Counted from the first letter of the stretch, positions 1-18,026 are shown. The stretch: 64,000 nucleotides of DNA from Rhea pennata (GCF_028389875.1 NC_084675.1:21662412-21726411), one strand, 5' to 3'. Translations and numbers: made by a program. The notes: a model not told the origin generated them from the letters alone.

Positions 1-3560
<3,560 letters not shown>

Positions 3561-4170
3561 CCACTCAGCCCCGCCGCCCTCTTCGGCGCGTAGAAGAGTG
3601 GCGTCGGCTGGGCTTTTAACGCCTTGTAGCTCCTCCCCCCCCGGGAGCTGATTGGCCGCGTGGTCCTTTAAATAGGAGAGGGGCGGGCGCCGCCGCCTTT
3701 TGTGTGTGCGCTTGTGTGTGGCGCGGCCGTTGGCGGTGGCCGCGCCAGGCCTGTGAGGGTCGTCGTGCTGCGCGGGGGCCCACCCTCGGCCCGGTCCTGC
3801 TCCTCTGGGCTGCCCCGGGAGAGGCGAGGTGGAGCTGATGGCTCTCTTTTTGCCTGTCCTCACAGCCCAGGTGCAACGGCAGCCCTGAGTGTCCGTAACT
3901 GAGCCTGAGAGGACCACCATGTCCTTAATTCCTCCTCTCTCTTTCCCTCTCCTGGCTGCCTCTAAGTCATCTTTGGCCTTCACCTTCTTTCACAGTAGAG
4001 GCATTTACACTGCCCATTGATGCTAAGAAGCGTCTCTGTTTTTCATTTATCTCCAATACGCTGCAGTACATGATGACTCTTTCTTCCTTGTTCTCTGAGG
4101 CTTCCTAGGTTCAGCCTTGAGACCGAAAGAGATAAAAGGACAGGGAACAGCTACAGCACCTCATTTCCCT

Positions 4171-4171
<1 letters not shown>

Positions 4172-4199
<28 letters not shown>
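4172..4199. repeat. T28 homopolymer
   Basis: Twenty-eight consecutive T residues. The sequence to the right could be the 3' end of a minus-strand retrocopy, since a poly(A) tail would appear as this T run. However, it matches no gene I recognise, and retrocopies are scarce in birds, where CR1 does not use poly(A) tails. A plain homopolymer is the simpler reading. Confidence 0.95.
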
Positions 4200-4203
<4 letters not shown>

Positions 4204-7200
4204 GAAGCACAGGGGGTTGAGGGTGGCGCAGAGAGCCGTAGTATGGCATGAGCTGAGAGATGTATGATGCCAGCATCCAAATAAAGCTTTTGGCACCAGT
4301 GTTAGCCTGAACAGTCCTCCTACCAAACCAAGCAGCTCTCTGCTGTCAAAGCCAAGTTGGCATTTGACTTTAGATAGTCTCCAAGTGCAATATGGGAACA
4401 CCATAAAAACCTCTTTAAACAGCATTTCCCCCGCCTATATTCCCCCAGTTTTATTCTAAACTGAGATTTAGGCTACCAGCAGTTTAAATGTGTGCATTGT
4501 AGATTTGGAAGCAGCATTACTGTCCTCAGTGCTGGATTTGCCTGCAGGTTGCATGGGTGGTGTCCAGCAACCAGGAGGCAGATGTGATTTCTTTTCATAC
4601 ATTTTTTCCTGTGATTTAGTTGTGTGTTTGTGGTAGCCCAGTAGCCAGGCTACGTATCAGTTAGATAAATGATGTGGGTGGAGAACTTTTAAGTGGAGCA
4701 AGCCAGGAGCAAGGTTTTTATTTGTGACCCCAGGCAGAAGGATGGTTCCAGCCTTGATTTTTATAGATTTTAATCTTCCTGGAGGAGGCACCTTGTCTTT
4801 CCTTTATGCAGAAGCAAGCGAGTGCAACACTGTTGCAACACAGATAAAACAGATAATGTTCGTATTTTTATAGCACAATTTCATTGTGTCTTAAATTCAT
4901 AATCTGGGAACTTTATGGAGTGCACATGATGCCCAAATATGGACCGCTTTCTTTTACATGAGCTGTGTGCACACTTGTGTTTGTATTGTATGAGAGAAAA
5001 AGGCTTATTCCTTTGGGTGACGGTTATTGGAAATCTCATTATACACCTTGCTAAGATGAATTGCTGCAACGCAGAATTCCAAATACTGGCATTACATCCT
5101 TTTTAAAAAAATTTCCCTCCAGAGTATCACAGTCTAAAAAATGCATTCATTGAAATCATACTGAAATGCAAGAGAAAGCCATCCAAGGAAGCTTGCTGGG
5201 ATTACATAATGTCATATATTGTAAAGCCACACAGCTCTGCTTCTGTAAGGATGGCTCTGTTAGGCTTCTTCATTGCAGACTGCCACTGTGAGAGGGTCCT
5301 TGAAAATCCCATAGCCTCTCTCTGTGCTCTCTGTGTAGTGATCCATCATGCACTTCCTTTTCCTGCCATGCCCAGCATTGTCCATTGGAGGAAGGGATCT
5401 GTGGAAAACAAAGGAAGTGCTCAGTCCCTTAGGAAAGGTTTGCACTGAACTGAAGCACAAGCAAGGCAGTAGGCATAAGGATTCTGAGTCCTTGGGTGGC
5501 CTTTCTGCTTACACTGGTATCTTTATCCCAGCATAGATCCATCCTCAAAACGCCACACCGTGCTCAGTCAAACTCACGTATCTGATTGCCTGATCTGTAG
5601 CAAGTTGAAGGCTTAATCTTTTTTGCCTGGGAAGCTGGCCTAAGCCTGTGCCTGAGTGCAAATCTGTGAATTTTGCTGTTAAGGAGTGAGTCTGTGATTT
5701 ACAGCTAGCGCAGAAGTTGTCTGTCTTAGATGCCAGACAGTAAGGCAAGTTCTAATCTAAAGTGTATAGCAACTGGGAGCCTTTTCTCTGCTTAGAAGGG
5801 CTTTTGGATGAAGCCCTAGGAAACCAAAAAGAGAGTGACACATAATTCTGTCACAAGCCACCAAGAATTCCTGGCTAGCCAGTGGGCAAAGCAAGGAACC
5901 ACCCTGAACAAAATAAATCAACTTTATAAGAGCTCATGTTACAACTTGCTCAAGACGACAGGTTGTAACTGAAGGTCATTCTGGGGAGCAACTGGTGACT
6001 CTGTACAGCCGTGTTCCCTAAAAGAGCATGGTTCTCCAGATACCAAATCTGCCCCATTTGTTTATTTGTGTTATTTTATCCCTAGATCATCCTATTCCCT
6101 GCGTCTTTTCTCTTGGTGTAAATTCTCCTGATAGTGTTTGTGCATATTTGGGACAAACAGCTGGAGAAGATCCCTTGTTAGAGTTATCAGTAAACAATAA
6201 CTGAGAGTCTGGTTATTTTTCTCTCTCCATATTTTCAACACATGCAGAAGCTATTATATACTGAATGTCTCAATCATGCTAGAAGAGAGTCAACACCATA
6301 TACATCTAGCTTTGTTCTCACCTGCTAGCTTAAGAATCTGAATTACAATCTGAAAAACTGTACTCGTTTTTTCTGGATCCTATTTAAGCAAGGAGCCTGA
6401 CTGAAGCGCTTTTTTTCTTTAAACAGTATGTCAGAGCAAACCTAGCCAAATCCACCAATTTCTTCTTCATGTGAACTCAACTCAATGCAATACTGCTATG
6501 AAGGCTGGAATGCCCACAAATGTGTAAAAATTAACTGAAATAATTCAATGTGAGATGGGTAACTGAGACCTGTGTAAAAGCAGAACTACTTCACTTTTTT
6601 TTCTATCTACAGAGTCAGTAGGAAATGAGAATCTGTACCCATTGACACAGGAAAGCTTTGGTTAGGAGGCTGCTGGTTAAAAGGCCTTTTGAGTTACACA
6701 GCTCTATCATCCTGTCCAGTGCTCCCAGCACACAGGACTCTTCTGCAGAGGACCTTTCCAGACCTTTCATGTATTGACTTTCAGAGGTTCTCAGGCTCTT
6801 TCGGGAGGCTGTTTAACAGTTGTCATTAAACGTGCAGATATTTCTTCACGTTTGGCATTTTTCGACCTCTCAAATGTGATTTAATAATAGCAGTTCTGCC
6901 TGAAATTCAACCTGGAAATTCTAAGTCTTCTGCCAAAATAACTGGCAAAGCCGTAGACAAAGCTGCTGCTTTCTCCATGTCCCTGAGTGTTAGTTAGCTG
7001 TGGTGGATTCCCTGCCCTCACATGGCTTCCACCCAAAGCCAACTCTTCTCTCTTTCAAGACTGAATGCTGTTGCAGACAATGTGCTAAGAAAAAACGTTC
7101 CTATGTATATGTAAAGGAAACCTGTCAGACCAACACTGTAGGGAGAGGTGCTGTGTGGTTATGAGTAGGATCCCTGTGGCCCAACTTCTACCTTGAAAAC

Positions 7201-7695
7201 TAAACTTTCACCCTGCTGGCTCCTTTCGTGTTGCTCAGCGGAGTCCCCACCACCCACGCCTTGCCTTTGCTCTGTCCCACCTCTCCCAACATTTCCACTG
7301 CCGACCATCCTGCAGCTCCCTCCATGTGCCCGCTTGCAGTTGCCCTTCCTGGCTGCTCTCCTCTAAAAGGTTGTTCCCCGTTGCCAAATAAAACTGCCCA
7401 CTTCTGGCCAGCCCTGTGCTTTGGTGAAGTCCTCTGATCCTGATGCTCCACCCGAAACTCCCCCTTCTTTCCTGCTCAGCCACGGTGAGTGACAGTAGTA
7501 ACAGCCTTGCGTGCTCTCTGTGCTGTTACAAGTAAAAGGAAGATAAATACTGCTATTGCATGTTCACTCCAGTACTAGTGTGCATGCTCGTTATTTCCTG
7601 TAAGGTTTCTCACAGATGCTGGACTGGAGCTCTTGGTTTTGAAAAAATAAACAAACCAGCAGCTTTGAAGCACATAGAAAAATACCACGTGGGCT

Positions 7696-7737
7696 TTGCA
7701 AAAAGGAAAAAAAAAGAGAAAAAGAAAAAGAAGGAAA
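7696..7737 (+). repeat. A-rich low-complexity tract (AAAAG-like)
   Basis: Runs of A interrupted by single or double G over about 40 bases. This is low-complexity sequence. Confidence 0.85.
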
Positions 7738-7898
7738 TCTAGGCCTGGTGTTGGGCCTGCAGCATCCCTTGCAATGTGCCTTTCAACTAAAGAAACAAAT
7801 CCATTTGATTCGGCTAGGGCCTGGTGGAAGGTGTCCTTACCTGTGACCAGCAAAAGCAAGGTGAACTAACAGGCTCAGCCTCCAAAAGCTGGCAGCGA

Positions 7899-7951
7899 TG
7901 TGTCGGGGTGTGCGTTTGTGCGTGTGTGTGTGCGTGTGTGTGCGCGCGTGT
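7899..7951 (+). repeat. (TG)n microsatellite with CG interruptions
   Basis: Alternating TG and CG dinucleotides over roughly 50 bases. Alternating purine-pyrimidine tracts of this kind can adopt Z-DNA. A CTCF-like motif lies directly to its right at 7954-7967. Confidence 0.9.
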
Positions 7952-10900
7952 CACTGCCCTCTGCCGGATAGACTCTGGCAGACACATGCATGGCTTTACA
8001 TTGAGATTTCTCTCTCTGTTTTCTCCTGCTAAAGGCATCACGGATAGCCTTGCCTCTCACCAAGAAAAGGTACGCCCTCGATCACTGCACTGTCTCATCT
8101 GTCACCTTTTAAAATTCAAACTGAGAGTCCACTGCAAAAGAAACATCCCTTGTTTTCCATGACTTCTATTGCCCTTACTCGAGCCTTCCCCTCCCTCTCC
8201 CTGCTCTGCATGCCTGGAAAACACTTCCTTCAGGCAAGGCACTGATGTGGGAGCCTTCACTGAAGCTACTGCCGCTGGGGACAGCCTCCCAGCTCCTCAG
8301 CGTCCCAGTTGCAGGACAGCGAATTCCTCTCGACTCCTGCTCTGAGTCTGGGCTAGCACGGCTGTTTGCTGCACCGGGGTTGAGGCTGCCAGAGCCGAGA
8401 GAGGGGCAGCCTGTGCCCATGTGCAAGGTGCACGGCCGGTGGCTTGGGCAGCACGGAGGGGTGTGCAGCTCCCCAGGGTAAACCCCAGCCCTCCTCTCTG
8501 CAGACTGATTCCAGCTCTCCCCATCTTAGATTACACAATGTTAATTTACTCTTAGCTACAGCCAAATCGTTTTACAGCTGGAGAAGAAAGTCTGGAAGTA
8601 TTTACTTGAGTATTCTTGTGACATTCCTTGGGTTGTTTTCGTATCAAATCCCTCCTGTCCCTGCTTGTGGTTGGTATGCCACTAACCAGCTCAGCCCTTT
8701 TAAAATGCTTGGGGAGGAAGCACGAGAAAGAAAGGAGCCGGCACAAATATTTACCAGAAATGAATGTAAAGTTCAGGGTTTCTTTGCAACATTTGAAATT
8801 CATTCCACACTTGTTAGTTGAAGAAATCATCTGCTCAGGCAAAGAAAATAATGTCATCTGCCATACCTGCTAGCCCCACACTTCCAAACACGTCTGTGCA
8901 AACACTGACTATTTACATGTTCCGATGCACACTGGAATTGCACACTAGGGATTATTTCCTGAAGGAACCCACAAATAACTTCTGAATGACAACCAAAATG
9001 AGAAAATTGGGATTGGTTCACAGGCAGTTCATGAATAGAAAAAGAGATGAAATTAGTTGAATGAACTGTTCATTATGCATTATTCAGCCAGCTGTCCTAA
9101 TTAGTGCCTTAAGGACTGTTCTTGTTCCCACTGCAGCCAGCTCCAAAACTCCTTTTGATTTCAGTGGGAGCAGGATGGAGCCCTCAGAGAATGGGCCCGG
9201 TGCCTGCTTCCTTTGTGGTGCCCCCCCCTTTTTTTTCCACTATTGCTTATTGATTCCAAGTTTTTGTGTCTTTTATTAAAAGGGCTGCTTCTAAAATGTC
9301 CTGCATGATAATCCATTAATTGCAGTAAAAGAAAAATAGCACCAGTCCCAGAGAGGGTGTCTTATGCCCAATATGTGCTCTGAAGGGGAAAGGTTTTTAT
9401 GCATCTTCTTGCTCTGCTGTTATCCATGCTAGGTGGTACCAAGGAGCATAGAGGTTTGCTGGGTTTCGAGGCCCGTTGGAAAACATGAATCCATCCAGAA
9501 GTGTCACTAAGGCAGAAAGTGCAGGAATTAAATGTTTGCACTCCCAAGTCCAGAGCTTGCAGCTGGGCATCTGATTTTTTTTTCTGTGTAATGATAGTGT
9601 TTATCTCCCACCAGAAAGTTATTACAGCACAGTTTTTCTGTGAATGCAGCTGTTTTAGTAAAACACACCAGTTTAGACTGATGCATGTGCCACTGCTGGA
9701 GCTCCTTCATCTTTTAAGACTTGTTTCAATAGCAGACTGTTTTGTTCTGCTTTCAGATATATAAGACACAATATTGTCTGTGTTGGTCTCTCCATCAGAT
9801 CACCTGTGCTAGGGACCAGAATAACATGTTATATTCTCTTCTTTTTCTCACCAGGGCAGCCAACACCTTTAGGAGAAGTGAAGCAGGACTCTGGTATTGC
9901 TCACGAGAGACTGATGTGTCATTTTGTTTCATATTGCGCTCAGTTTTGTTCTGGGTTGCAAAGTTGATGAAACTAGAGAGTCACAATGGCAGATCACCAC
10001 CCACATAATTGTTGCTGCTGGTGATGTGGCCAAGGAAAACCCAGACTGACATTCAGATCCCAGGTTGCATTTGAAGGGGTTGCAGTTAACTGAATGACCC
10101 AGTCTCTTAATCTCGCTGCAGAGCAATGCCGCAGAACGCCGGGGTCCCTGAGCTGGCTTGCCTGCTCTGCTCTGTGTGCTGGCGTGAAGCAATCCAGATG
10201 CTCTTAACAGCGAGACAGACCTGCATCTGCCGTACAACCCATTTAGTCATTCCTTACCAGCACCGCCTTTTTTCCTAGCAATTAGCAGTTTTTATCAGGA
10301 TGCCTTCCTTGGAAGTCTTCCTGCCCTTGATGCCCCCAGCCCAAGGCAGGTGTGTGTCCATTGGGGACCACAGAGAATCACTCGTCACAGAGCAGACACC
10401 AGTTTAGACATAGACACAGGTAGGCTTTGCCTGGGTTTTGCCATGATGCGGACATGTGGTGACATTTCTTTCAGTTCTTTTGCTCCCTGGGCGAACGGCA
10501 GCCGCACAGCATCACGGTGGGGATGGTGAGTTTCAGACCCCACAGAGATGGAGCTGCTGGTGTTTCCTACCCAGCAGACCTCAATGAAATTGCCTCCTGG
10601 GGAGAGAGTGGAGGAGGTACCATCATCTCAGCCATGAGGAATCTCCACAGCCCCATTCGTTTTGGGCTGCTCTCCACAGACTGCCTAAAATGGATATAAA
10701 GGATCTTCAGGCTGGAATTTATTTTCTTCCTAAGACCATCCTTAAAATAACAAACACAAGAAAACTGGTGACATGCAGTACATCTGTTTGAATAACATGG
10801 ACCTTCTGTCTGTAAAAGAGGAAACTCCAAATAACTCTTTGATTTGTGTTTCCTTTCTTCTCCGTCCTCATCTCCTCCTCCTCACTACTGTATACAAATC

Positions 10901-13900
10901 TGTTCTGCACACTCAAAAACACCAGCTCCTTCTCCTCGACAAGCTTATTTTTATGCCATGTGATAGTTATTTAATTTCCTCTTTGCTTCTAATGCAGCTA
11001 ATATTTATCTTTCCTGATGGGATTGCGTCTTTGTTTATACGCTGATGTCAAGGGGTAAGGGCAGCACTTCTTCAGATCCGATAGACCAAATTCCTGCCCT
11101 CTGACTGCGTCTTGTGGAATAGCATCTTCCCCCGCAGGCGGTCCCACAGCAGCCAACTGTCCCGGTTGAGAAAAGCAATTAGGATTTAAATATGTGCTTA
11201 AAGTTAGCACACGCAGAAGTCCTCTTCTAAATAGGGACGCTCCCTGAAGCGGAGCCAGTGGAGTCACTCGTATGGCAGGCGACGTTCAACATGAATAAGG
11301 CTGTTAAAATCTGGCCCAGCGTTAGCTGGCTCATTGTTTCTCCAGAAACAGCAAGGCTGTGAAAACAATGGCTAGTGGCCATTTCTTGGCATTTTTAAGA
11401 AAACTATTTAAGCACAGAATTTAAATATATGTAAAACAGAGATTGCAAGGCACCATTTCCAACAGTTCTGCCAAAATCGATACAGTCCTCAGAAAAACAA
11501 GATCTTACCAGGTTTTGTGTTTTGTCAGTTTTCTTTTGGTCAAAGCTGCAATCTAAACCAAGTTATGAACCATATTTTCCTCATTAAATTTGCTTCCTTT
11601 CTGCACTCGTCTTTTCACTTCATTACCACATGCAATTTTTTTTAAAGCCCTCCTAGCTAATATCACAACTATAGATCTGGGATTTATTTATAGCCCTGAG
11701 CTCCGCAGAGAGCTGTGTGTCTGTTGTTGCTGTGGAAACAGGGATTCTAAAAGCAAAAGGATTTTGAAGGGATTTTAAAAGGGACCTGCTGAATTTGAGC
11801 ACTATCTTTCACTTCCAGCAGTCTGCCTTTAACGGTGCCTTAAACTTACCCGGAGAATACACCCGAGGGGCTCATCAGGTCCTCAGGGGATAGCGGTTCT
11901 CTATATTTTTTTATGACCTGGCGCTTTGCAGCCTGGTTTTTGCTCTCCGCCGAGATGAAGGCAGAGCTACGGGCTTGCCACGTGGCAGTGGCAGTGGTGA
12001 AGACGGCGGATGTGCGAGGAGTGCGGGGCCGGCGTGCGGCGTGGGCATCGTCGGCAGGCGTGTGCGGCAGCAGCAAACCCGGGGCTCGGTTTGGGTGTCA
12101 GAGCCCTGCGGTGCAGGGGACAGCTGCTGGTCCCCAAGGGCGGGTGTAGGAAGGCCTCGGCTGGTGGGGCTGTGGTTAGCCCCGGGAGCTATCATTCCTC
12201 CTCTCCCTGTTCCTCCTGCCCTGAATGGTGCAGAAAGCCTGCAGATATTCCCTGCTTCACTATCCAAACACCAGCCCGGTCTCTGGCCCTTCCAGGCTCT
12301 TCCTCGAGAAGTAGCTGCACGAACCAAGTTTGATCCCAGGCTTTCATCTCTGTGCTAGAGGCAGTTACCTCCGTCTGCACAGGGAGGTCCCGCAGACTTC
12401 GCAGAGGAGCAGCAAGGTCCGGTGGGCAGGCCGAGGGGGCTGCAGCAGGGCTGGCTACCACGGTTTGCCTGCCTATGCCTCCAGGAACCTGGAGTTTTGC
12501 TAAACTTGTGGTTTTGGCACTGACGCGTTTGCCAGGCGCGGCATCGGTGGCTTATTTCTTTCACTGGCATTGTTTTTTGAGAGGTTTTTGCCAAGGGAAA
12601 TAACCATCTTCTGCCTGGCTAAGTTTGAGAACCTCCCACGTATTGTAACAAATCCACAGCTTTGAGATGGGCATGAAACAGTATTTCCTGGAAATTAGAT
12701 TTTGCTGCATTAGGCAATGATGTGAATTATTTTATCTCTCTCTGGGAAGCAAGCATAAATGATCAGCTGGATCTTACGTACACTCTGCATCTTTTGTTGG
12801 CAGGTGAGCAATGGGCAGACTTGCACTTGACAAAAAAGCCGTGTTTTACCTTGCAAAGGGAGATTCTTCACCAAGCAGCTGGGGACACAGCTCCTGCCAC
12901 GCTTCCTCCAAGACTTTCCTTCTCAGGGTTTTGCTGGGATGTGCTGGCCACCGTTAAGCACAGGCTGCTTTCAAGAGAAAGAAAACAGCATCCCATGTCC
13001 CAGCGCTGGCTGCTCTCAGTACAGCATCTCCCAGCACCGCTGGTGCCAGTTTGTGGCTGGCAGTCAGCAGAAGGTGAGAAAGTCTCACTTGCAGCCCTTG
13101 GCTGGCAGTTAAGATCAAAGTGCAGGAGGGCACCAGCCCGCTGCCCAGAAGCAGGAGCCCTGTATGGGGCTAAGCCTTTCCTGGCCTGGTCTGGCAACTC
13201 CTGTGTTAAAATCCACCTGACAGCAGGAGGGTGCTGTGCCTGCCGTCACATTAGCATGGCGTTGAAGGGGGCAATCATTCCTGCTAAACTTTCTCAGACT
13301 AGCTGAGCTGCCCGTGGAAAGTCTGTCCCACCCCAGGATTGCCTCAGCAGTCCCAGACCTGAGCCACGCTCCTGCAGGAGACACGTGAAGCTGGCCAGCA
13401 TGCCAGCCCTCCACTGGGCTGTGGGCTCTGCGAGCTGCCCAGCCATCACAGGGAGCTTGTATTTGCCACCATGTAGGCTACTTCATGCCTTTAAATGTCA
13501 TGTGTCCCCCCCATCTGGTAAGAAATCTTGGGAGAGCTCTCCTGGAGGGCTTCATGCAGGACTCCTCTGGCTGCGGGTGTCACTTCCTGGCAAGAGCTGA
13601 GCTTTAAAAAAACACCATATAATTCAAGCAGTAGTTCTGCTCGGAAACTAGCTCCAGAGCCACATCTGTTAACATGGGCCGACATTGTTTTTGAGGTGCG
13701 TCCAGACTCCTGAGCTTGAAAAATTAATCCAGAAAATGCACCATACTGATGTGGCCAAGGGAAGGGAGGGCGGGGACGGGAAGGACAGGCAATGTAACAT
13801 GACTAGTCCACCAGCATGTGTCTTAAATTCAGGAACAAGGCACAAATGTCAGAGCTGATTAGCTATTGCCTTTAATTTCCATAAGTAAAGCAGCAACGCA

Positions 13901-14399
13901 TTTGTGTGCTGGCTTCCCGTGCTCGGGGGCTCGCAGCCTCTGGTTTCCCCAGAGCAGCCTTGACATTTGCTCAGCACATTCTTCAGGCCCGTGCTGGCAT
14001 GGGGTGTTTCACGCCTGGCTAAAAGTTATTACCATGATATTAGATTAAAAATAGAAAAGCAGGAGCCAATACTCACGGGCCGGTGGAATGGCAATTCAGT
14101 GACTTATCTTTTCCATTAGAGGGTGCCAGGAACCTACTGTTGCTGCAGACCCCAGAAACCATGGGAAACTTGATTTTGTCATGTGTATTTTGGGACCTGG
14201 CAAGTCTATTTGATTTCATGCTTGCAATGCCCATACCGTTCACCCAGGCCCCCCGAAGTAATTTGACTGTCAGGTGAAATGCAAACAGGGAAGAGTTGGT
14301 GTGGCAGCTGTAACTTGAAAGCACCTCAGCAGATTATAGCACATGGCAAATTCAATCAGAAGGAGCCCTCACAGCATGGCCTGTGAACAGGAGCACCCA
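7952..14399. other. Intergenic region, no gene recognised
   Basis: Mixed-composition sequence without a recognisable exon or repeat. The longest reading frame (12722-13306, 194 codons, plus strand) has no domain I recognise and a composition typical of chance frames. The segment 11960-12450 is moderately GC-rich but is not a clear promoter island. Confidence 0.55.
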
Positions 14400-14490
14400 T
14401 CTTGCTGGAGCAGAGGGGTTGGACTAGATGATCTCCAGAGGTCCCTTCCAACCTCAACAATTTGGTGATTCTGTGATTCGGCGATTCTGT
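14400..14490 (+). mobile_element. CR1 LINE fragment, 3' end
   Basis: The sequence GGTTGGACTAGATGATCTCC at 14418-14437, followed by AGAGGTCCCTTCCAACCT, is the hallmark 3' end of avian CR1 retrotransposons. It ends in three 8-base tail units at 14467-14490 (GATTCTGT, GATTCGGC, GATTCTGT). CR1 copies end in such short repeats, not poly(A), and are usually cut short at the 5' end. Only about 90 bases are recognisable; the body may extend slightly left into diverged sequence. This element is the best single indication that the host is a bird. Confidence 0.92.
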
Positions 14491-17400
14491 CCCAGGTTTA
14501 TTCCACACTTCAGATCATCTGCATACCGCAGCCAGTGATAACAGGACAGGGAAGGACATGCTCAAAGAGCTGGCTTTTCTCGGGCTGGAGATGTGAGGTC
14601 TTTCTAGGGGCTGGAGTTTGGGGCTGGGCACATGTGGGAGGCTCTTCTGAGCAAGGCTGGTCACTGTTCCCCTCTGTCCACAGGATGCCAAAACCACTAC
14701 AGAGACATGAGCTAGACATCAGGTGAAGCGCTTTAATGGAGGATTGTTAGTCCCCTCCCTGGGGGCAGCATCCCTTTGCGGGTGCATAAGATAAAAATAT
14801 GACCATCACTTGTCAGGGATGGCCTCTACGTAATTAACCCCTCCTCAGGAAAGAGTGATTCCCTTCCTGCAGTGGTTCGCAACCCTTCAGCTGTGAAATG
14901 TCCAGGTCTCACCCATACGTGTCTCATCTCCTCAGCCCCTGTGTTTTACAGGGCAGAGGTGTGTTTTGATGAAGTGAATCTAACAGCATGCTCCAGCCTG
15001 CCCAGAGATTTTAAGCACTGGTTGAATGTAAGCAGGTAATTACCATAAAGTACTAGTATTAACCACAAAAAGTGAAAGAATAGGTAGTAGCTTTAGTGAT
15101 TGATGCTCTGGGAAAAATAGTCTGTGTGGTTGCTGCTTTTTTGTGCTCTGGATCTAGTGATGAGGGCAGACACTGCGAGGTTGGGGTCCATCTTCTAGTC
15201 TGCATCTGCCAAAAATCACCCAACCTTGATAAAACACAGACAACCCAAGCAACAAATGGGTCAGCTTCTCCATCCCACCAGGCTGCCACTTCAGAGGGGC
15301 AAAATAACTGAGGTCTACACCGTATATAGACATAGACACCCAGCAGTATTTTCATCCTTCCTTGGTTGGAGGGGAGTAAGAGGTGGTTTACATGGCATCG
15401 CAGCTCTCCAGCTCTCGCGGTGCAGCATGCATGATCAATACAATACCTGGCCTCAGTTTCTCAATGCAGGTATTATTAAATTATCAGCAATAACCACTTG
15501 CAGGGTTAAAAAATCGCATGTGAGAATCTGAAGAAACTAGGAGATTGGTCTTAAGAGCAAGAGATTAAAAAAAAAAGGAATTTTGAAAAAGGAAAACAAC
15601 CTGGTCCTGCTATTTTGGGCTGCTGAGAAGAAATGCTGATTTTGGCACAGGGAGTAGTAGAGCTGGCTCAGAGACTCCATTTTGGTTTTGAACCTTTTGA
15701 AAACAATTCTAAGTTTTACAGTTTTGTGGAAAAAGCATTAGTGAAACAATTCAGATCAATCTATCACCCCCAGCAGCCTAGAGACCCTGGCTCTGCTTCC
15801 TGCTCCCGAGGCACCAACGGGAAGCACTGAGGTGGCCACACATGGGGCACTATCTGCTATCATGAAAAGGGCAAGATGAAGCCTTGGACTAGGAGATAAG
15901 ACACCTTCGACCTTGACCTGCCTCTCCACTGATTCATGGTGCACCGTTGGGCAAATCTGTCCCTGTGCATCACTTTCCCCATCTCTCTGCCCAGGCCAGT
16001 GCACTGCTGGTTACCAGATGACAGAGGTGATAAAAAAGCAAGTGACTTGTTTGAGATGGCAATTTCACAAGGAAGTCCAGCTTGGCTGTGTGCGCATGTT
16101 TGCTGCAGCCATCCTTCTCGGCGCAGTGGTTTCTCTGGTGAAAACCCGCTGCGATCTCCACGCACCCTTGCAGAGCTCAGGCAGCCCTCCGCTGGCAGCA
16201 GGCCATCAGCTACTCTCTTGCTGCTTTGGCTGAGGAGCGAGGAGACACCCTGCACCTGCCTGAGTCTCCAGTTCCTCTCATACCTTTGAAGCACTCTGAT
16301 TTCACATGATGGAAATAGCAAATCACTGTGCTGTAGTCATAGCCTCATGGAAAGAGGCATTGAAGGATGGTGTCACCTTACATTGCTGGAATTACTTTCT
16401 TCCCAAAACATTTTATGGACTAAATATAAACCAGAGGTATGTGAGGAAGAGCGTGGGGTGGGACTCCTGACTCCGAGCAGCTCAGCTCTGCAGTTTAGGA
16501 CAGTGGGTGGAAATACCCATGACACCTGACTAAATTGGAGGGAGCGCAGGCTGGCAGTGTGGACTGTACAGCAACCAGCAAATCTGAGGCTTGGCCAAGA
16601 AAATCAACATGCGAAATACTTGAGACCGATAAAAACTATGGGCAGTATGTAGCAGTCTGCTTTTGTTTAAAGAGGTCCTTTGGGAACAATGCAACAGATG
16701 TCTGGTCACCGGCTGAGTAGAGACCGAGATCCCAGCCCTGTTCAAACTGCCGGTGAAACCTTCATTGACTTCAGCTGGGCCAGGATTTCATTTCAGATAG
16801 TTCGCCATTTTCCCCAGACTTGATCTCCCCTTTTGAGACATGCTCCTCTATCTTCCTCCAGCAGGAAGGCAGGCTGTTGCAACTTCGGAGATTTGTTCAT
16901 AGATTTAGGGACAGATCCTGCAAGGGGCTGAGTGCTGCCAGCAAGTCAGCTGGAGAAAAAGATGTGCTGCACCACTCCAAAGGTCTGTGGAAGCATGCAG
17001 GATTGATACCTTCACTGCTGAAGACCAGAACTGTGTGCTCAGCAGCTCTTGTAATTAATTAAGTGTTCTCGGGTGGCTTAAAGATGATTTCTTCAAGATA
17101 TGGAGGCACCAAATTCTTACTGGCAACAAATAATTTGGAGCTCTCCTCTCCAGAGTTTAGCTTGAGTCTCTTACTTTAAAAATCCAGATCCGTGTTCGGT
17201 GTTTGATTTATTATGCCAGAATTGGTCAAGATAAGTAAGAAACTGAAGTGGGTGCTCATTTGGCACTAACTTTTTGTCCAAGACCCTTGCCTCAAATTAA
17301 CTATCCAAAATTCACAGGCTCTTGAAAATCCCACTAACCTTAGTCATGAAGGAAGGTGGAGGGAAGGGTCAAATGATACTGGTAAATATGACCAAAGAGG

Positions 17401-18026
17401 AAATATAGTGTGTAAAGGGGAACATTAGGATGGTTGGGAGAAGAAGAGCATTCCCAGGAGTGTGGAGCCAAAGGGACATGCTCCTCCTGGCTGAAAATGA
17501 AGCTGGGTAAGAAGAGAAATAGGCGTGAGCGAGCCAGGACAGGGAAAAGAACCACCAGCTCTGCTCCCTCCATCCCTTGTGCCTGAGATGAGCAGTGAAG
17601 TTTCAGTATGGATCCAATTTTCCCCCCAGTTCAGAAGATGTCATAGCAGAGATTTATCAAGCCCTCATGGTCATGGGATTCACCACTTCAGCATTAGACA
17701 GGACCAAGGTGTGCATTTAATCACAGTTAAAATTCAAATAGCTTTTCTTCATCCTGTGCCTTGTGCCTGGAGTGTTGCTTGACAGTGACAGCTGAGTTAA
17801 TCTGGAGTTTTAAGATTCCCGTGGCTTGATTTCTCCATGTCTCACAGTTCTAGGGCTGCCTTCCTTTATCCCTCGCCCTTTCTTTTCCTCCTGGATTATC
17901 CTGTGTTAATAGGTACCATGTAATACAGTAATACAGTCTGTTGTTAAAGACTCCTGAATGCTGCTTGCTGATTCCTTAAGCAGATCTTGAAATCCTGTGA
18001 ATCTGGCTTTGAGTTTTGTGGGGATC

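Larger units (their letters stand above)
3800..7895. other. Intergenic region, no gene recognised
   Basis: AT-richer sequence with short, unconvincing reading frames. It contains a 28-base T run at 4172-4199 and an A-rich tract near 7700-7736. AATAAA-like hexamers occur near 4280 and 7387, but neither follows a recognisable exon. No transposon was recognised. Confidence 0.6.

Noticed and set aside
4172..4440. T28 run as the tail of a minus-strand retrocopy
   Set aside because: The adjacent sequence matches no gene I know, no target-site duplication is clear, and poly(A) retrocopies are uncommon in birds.
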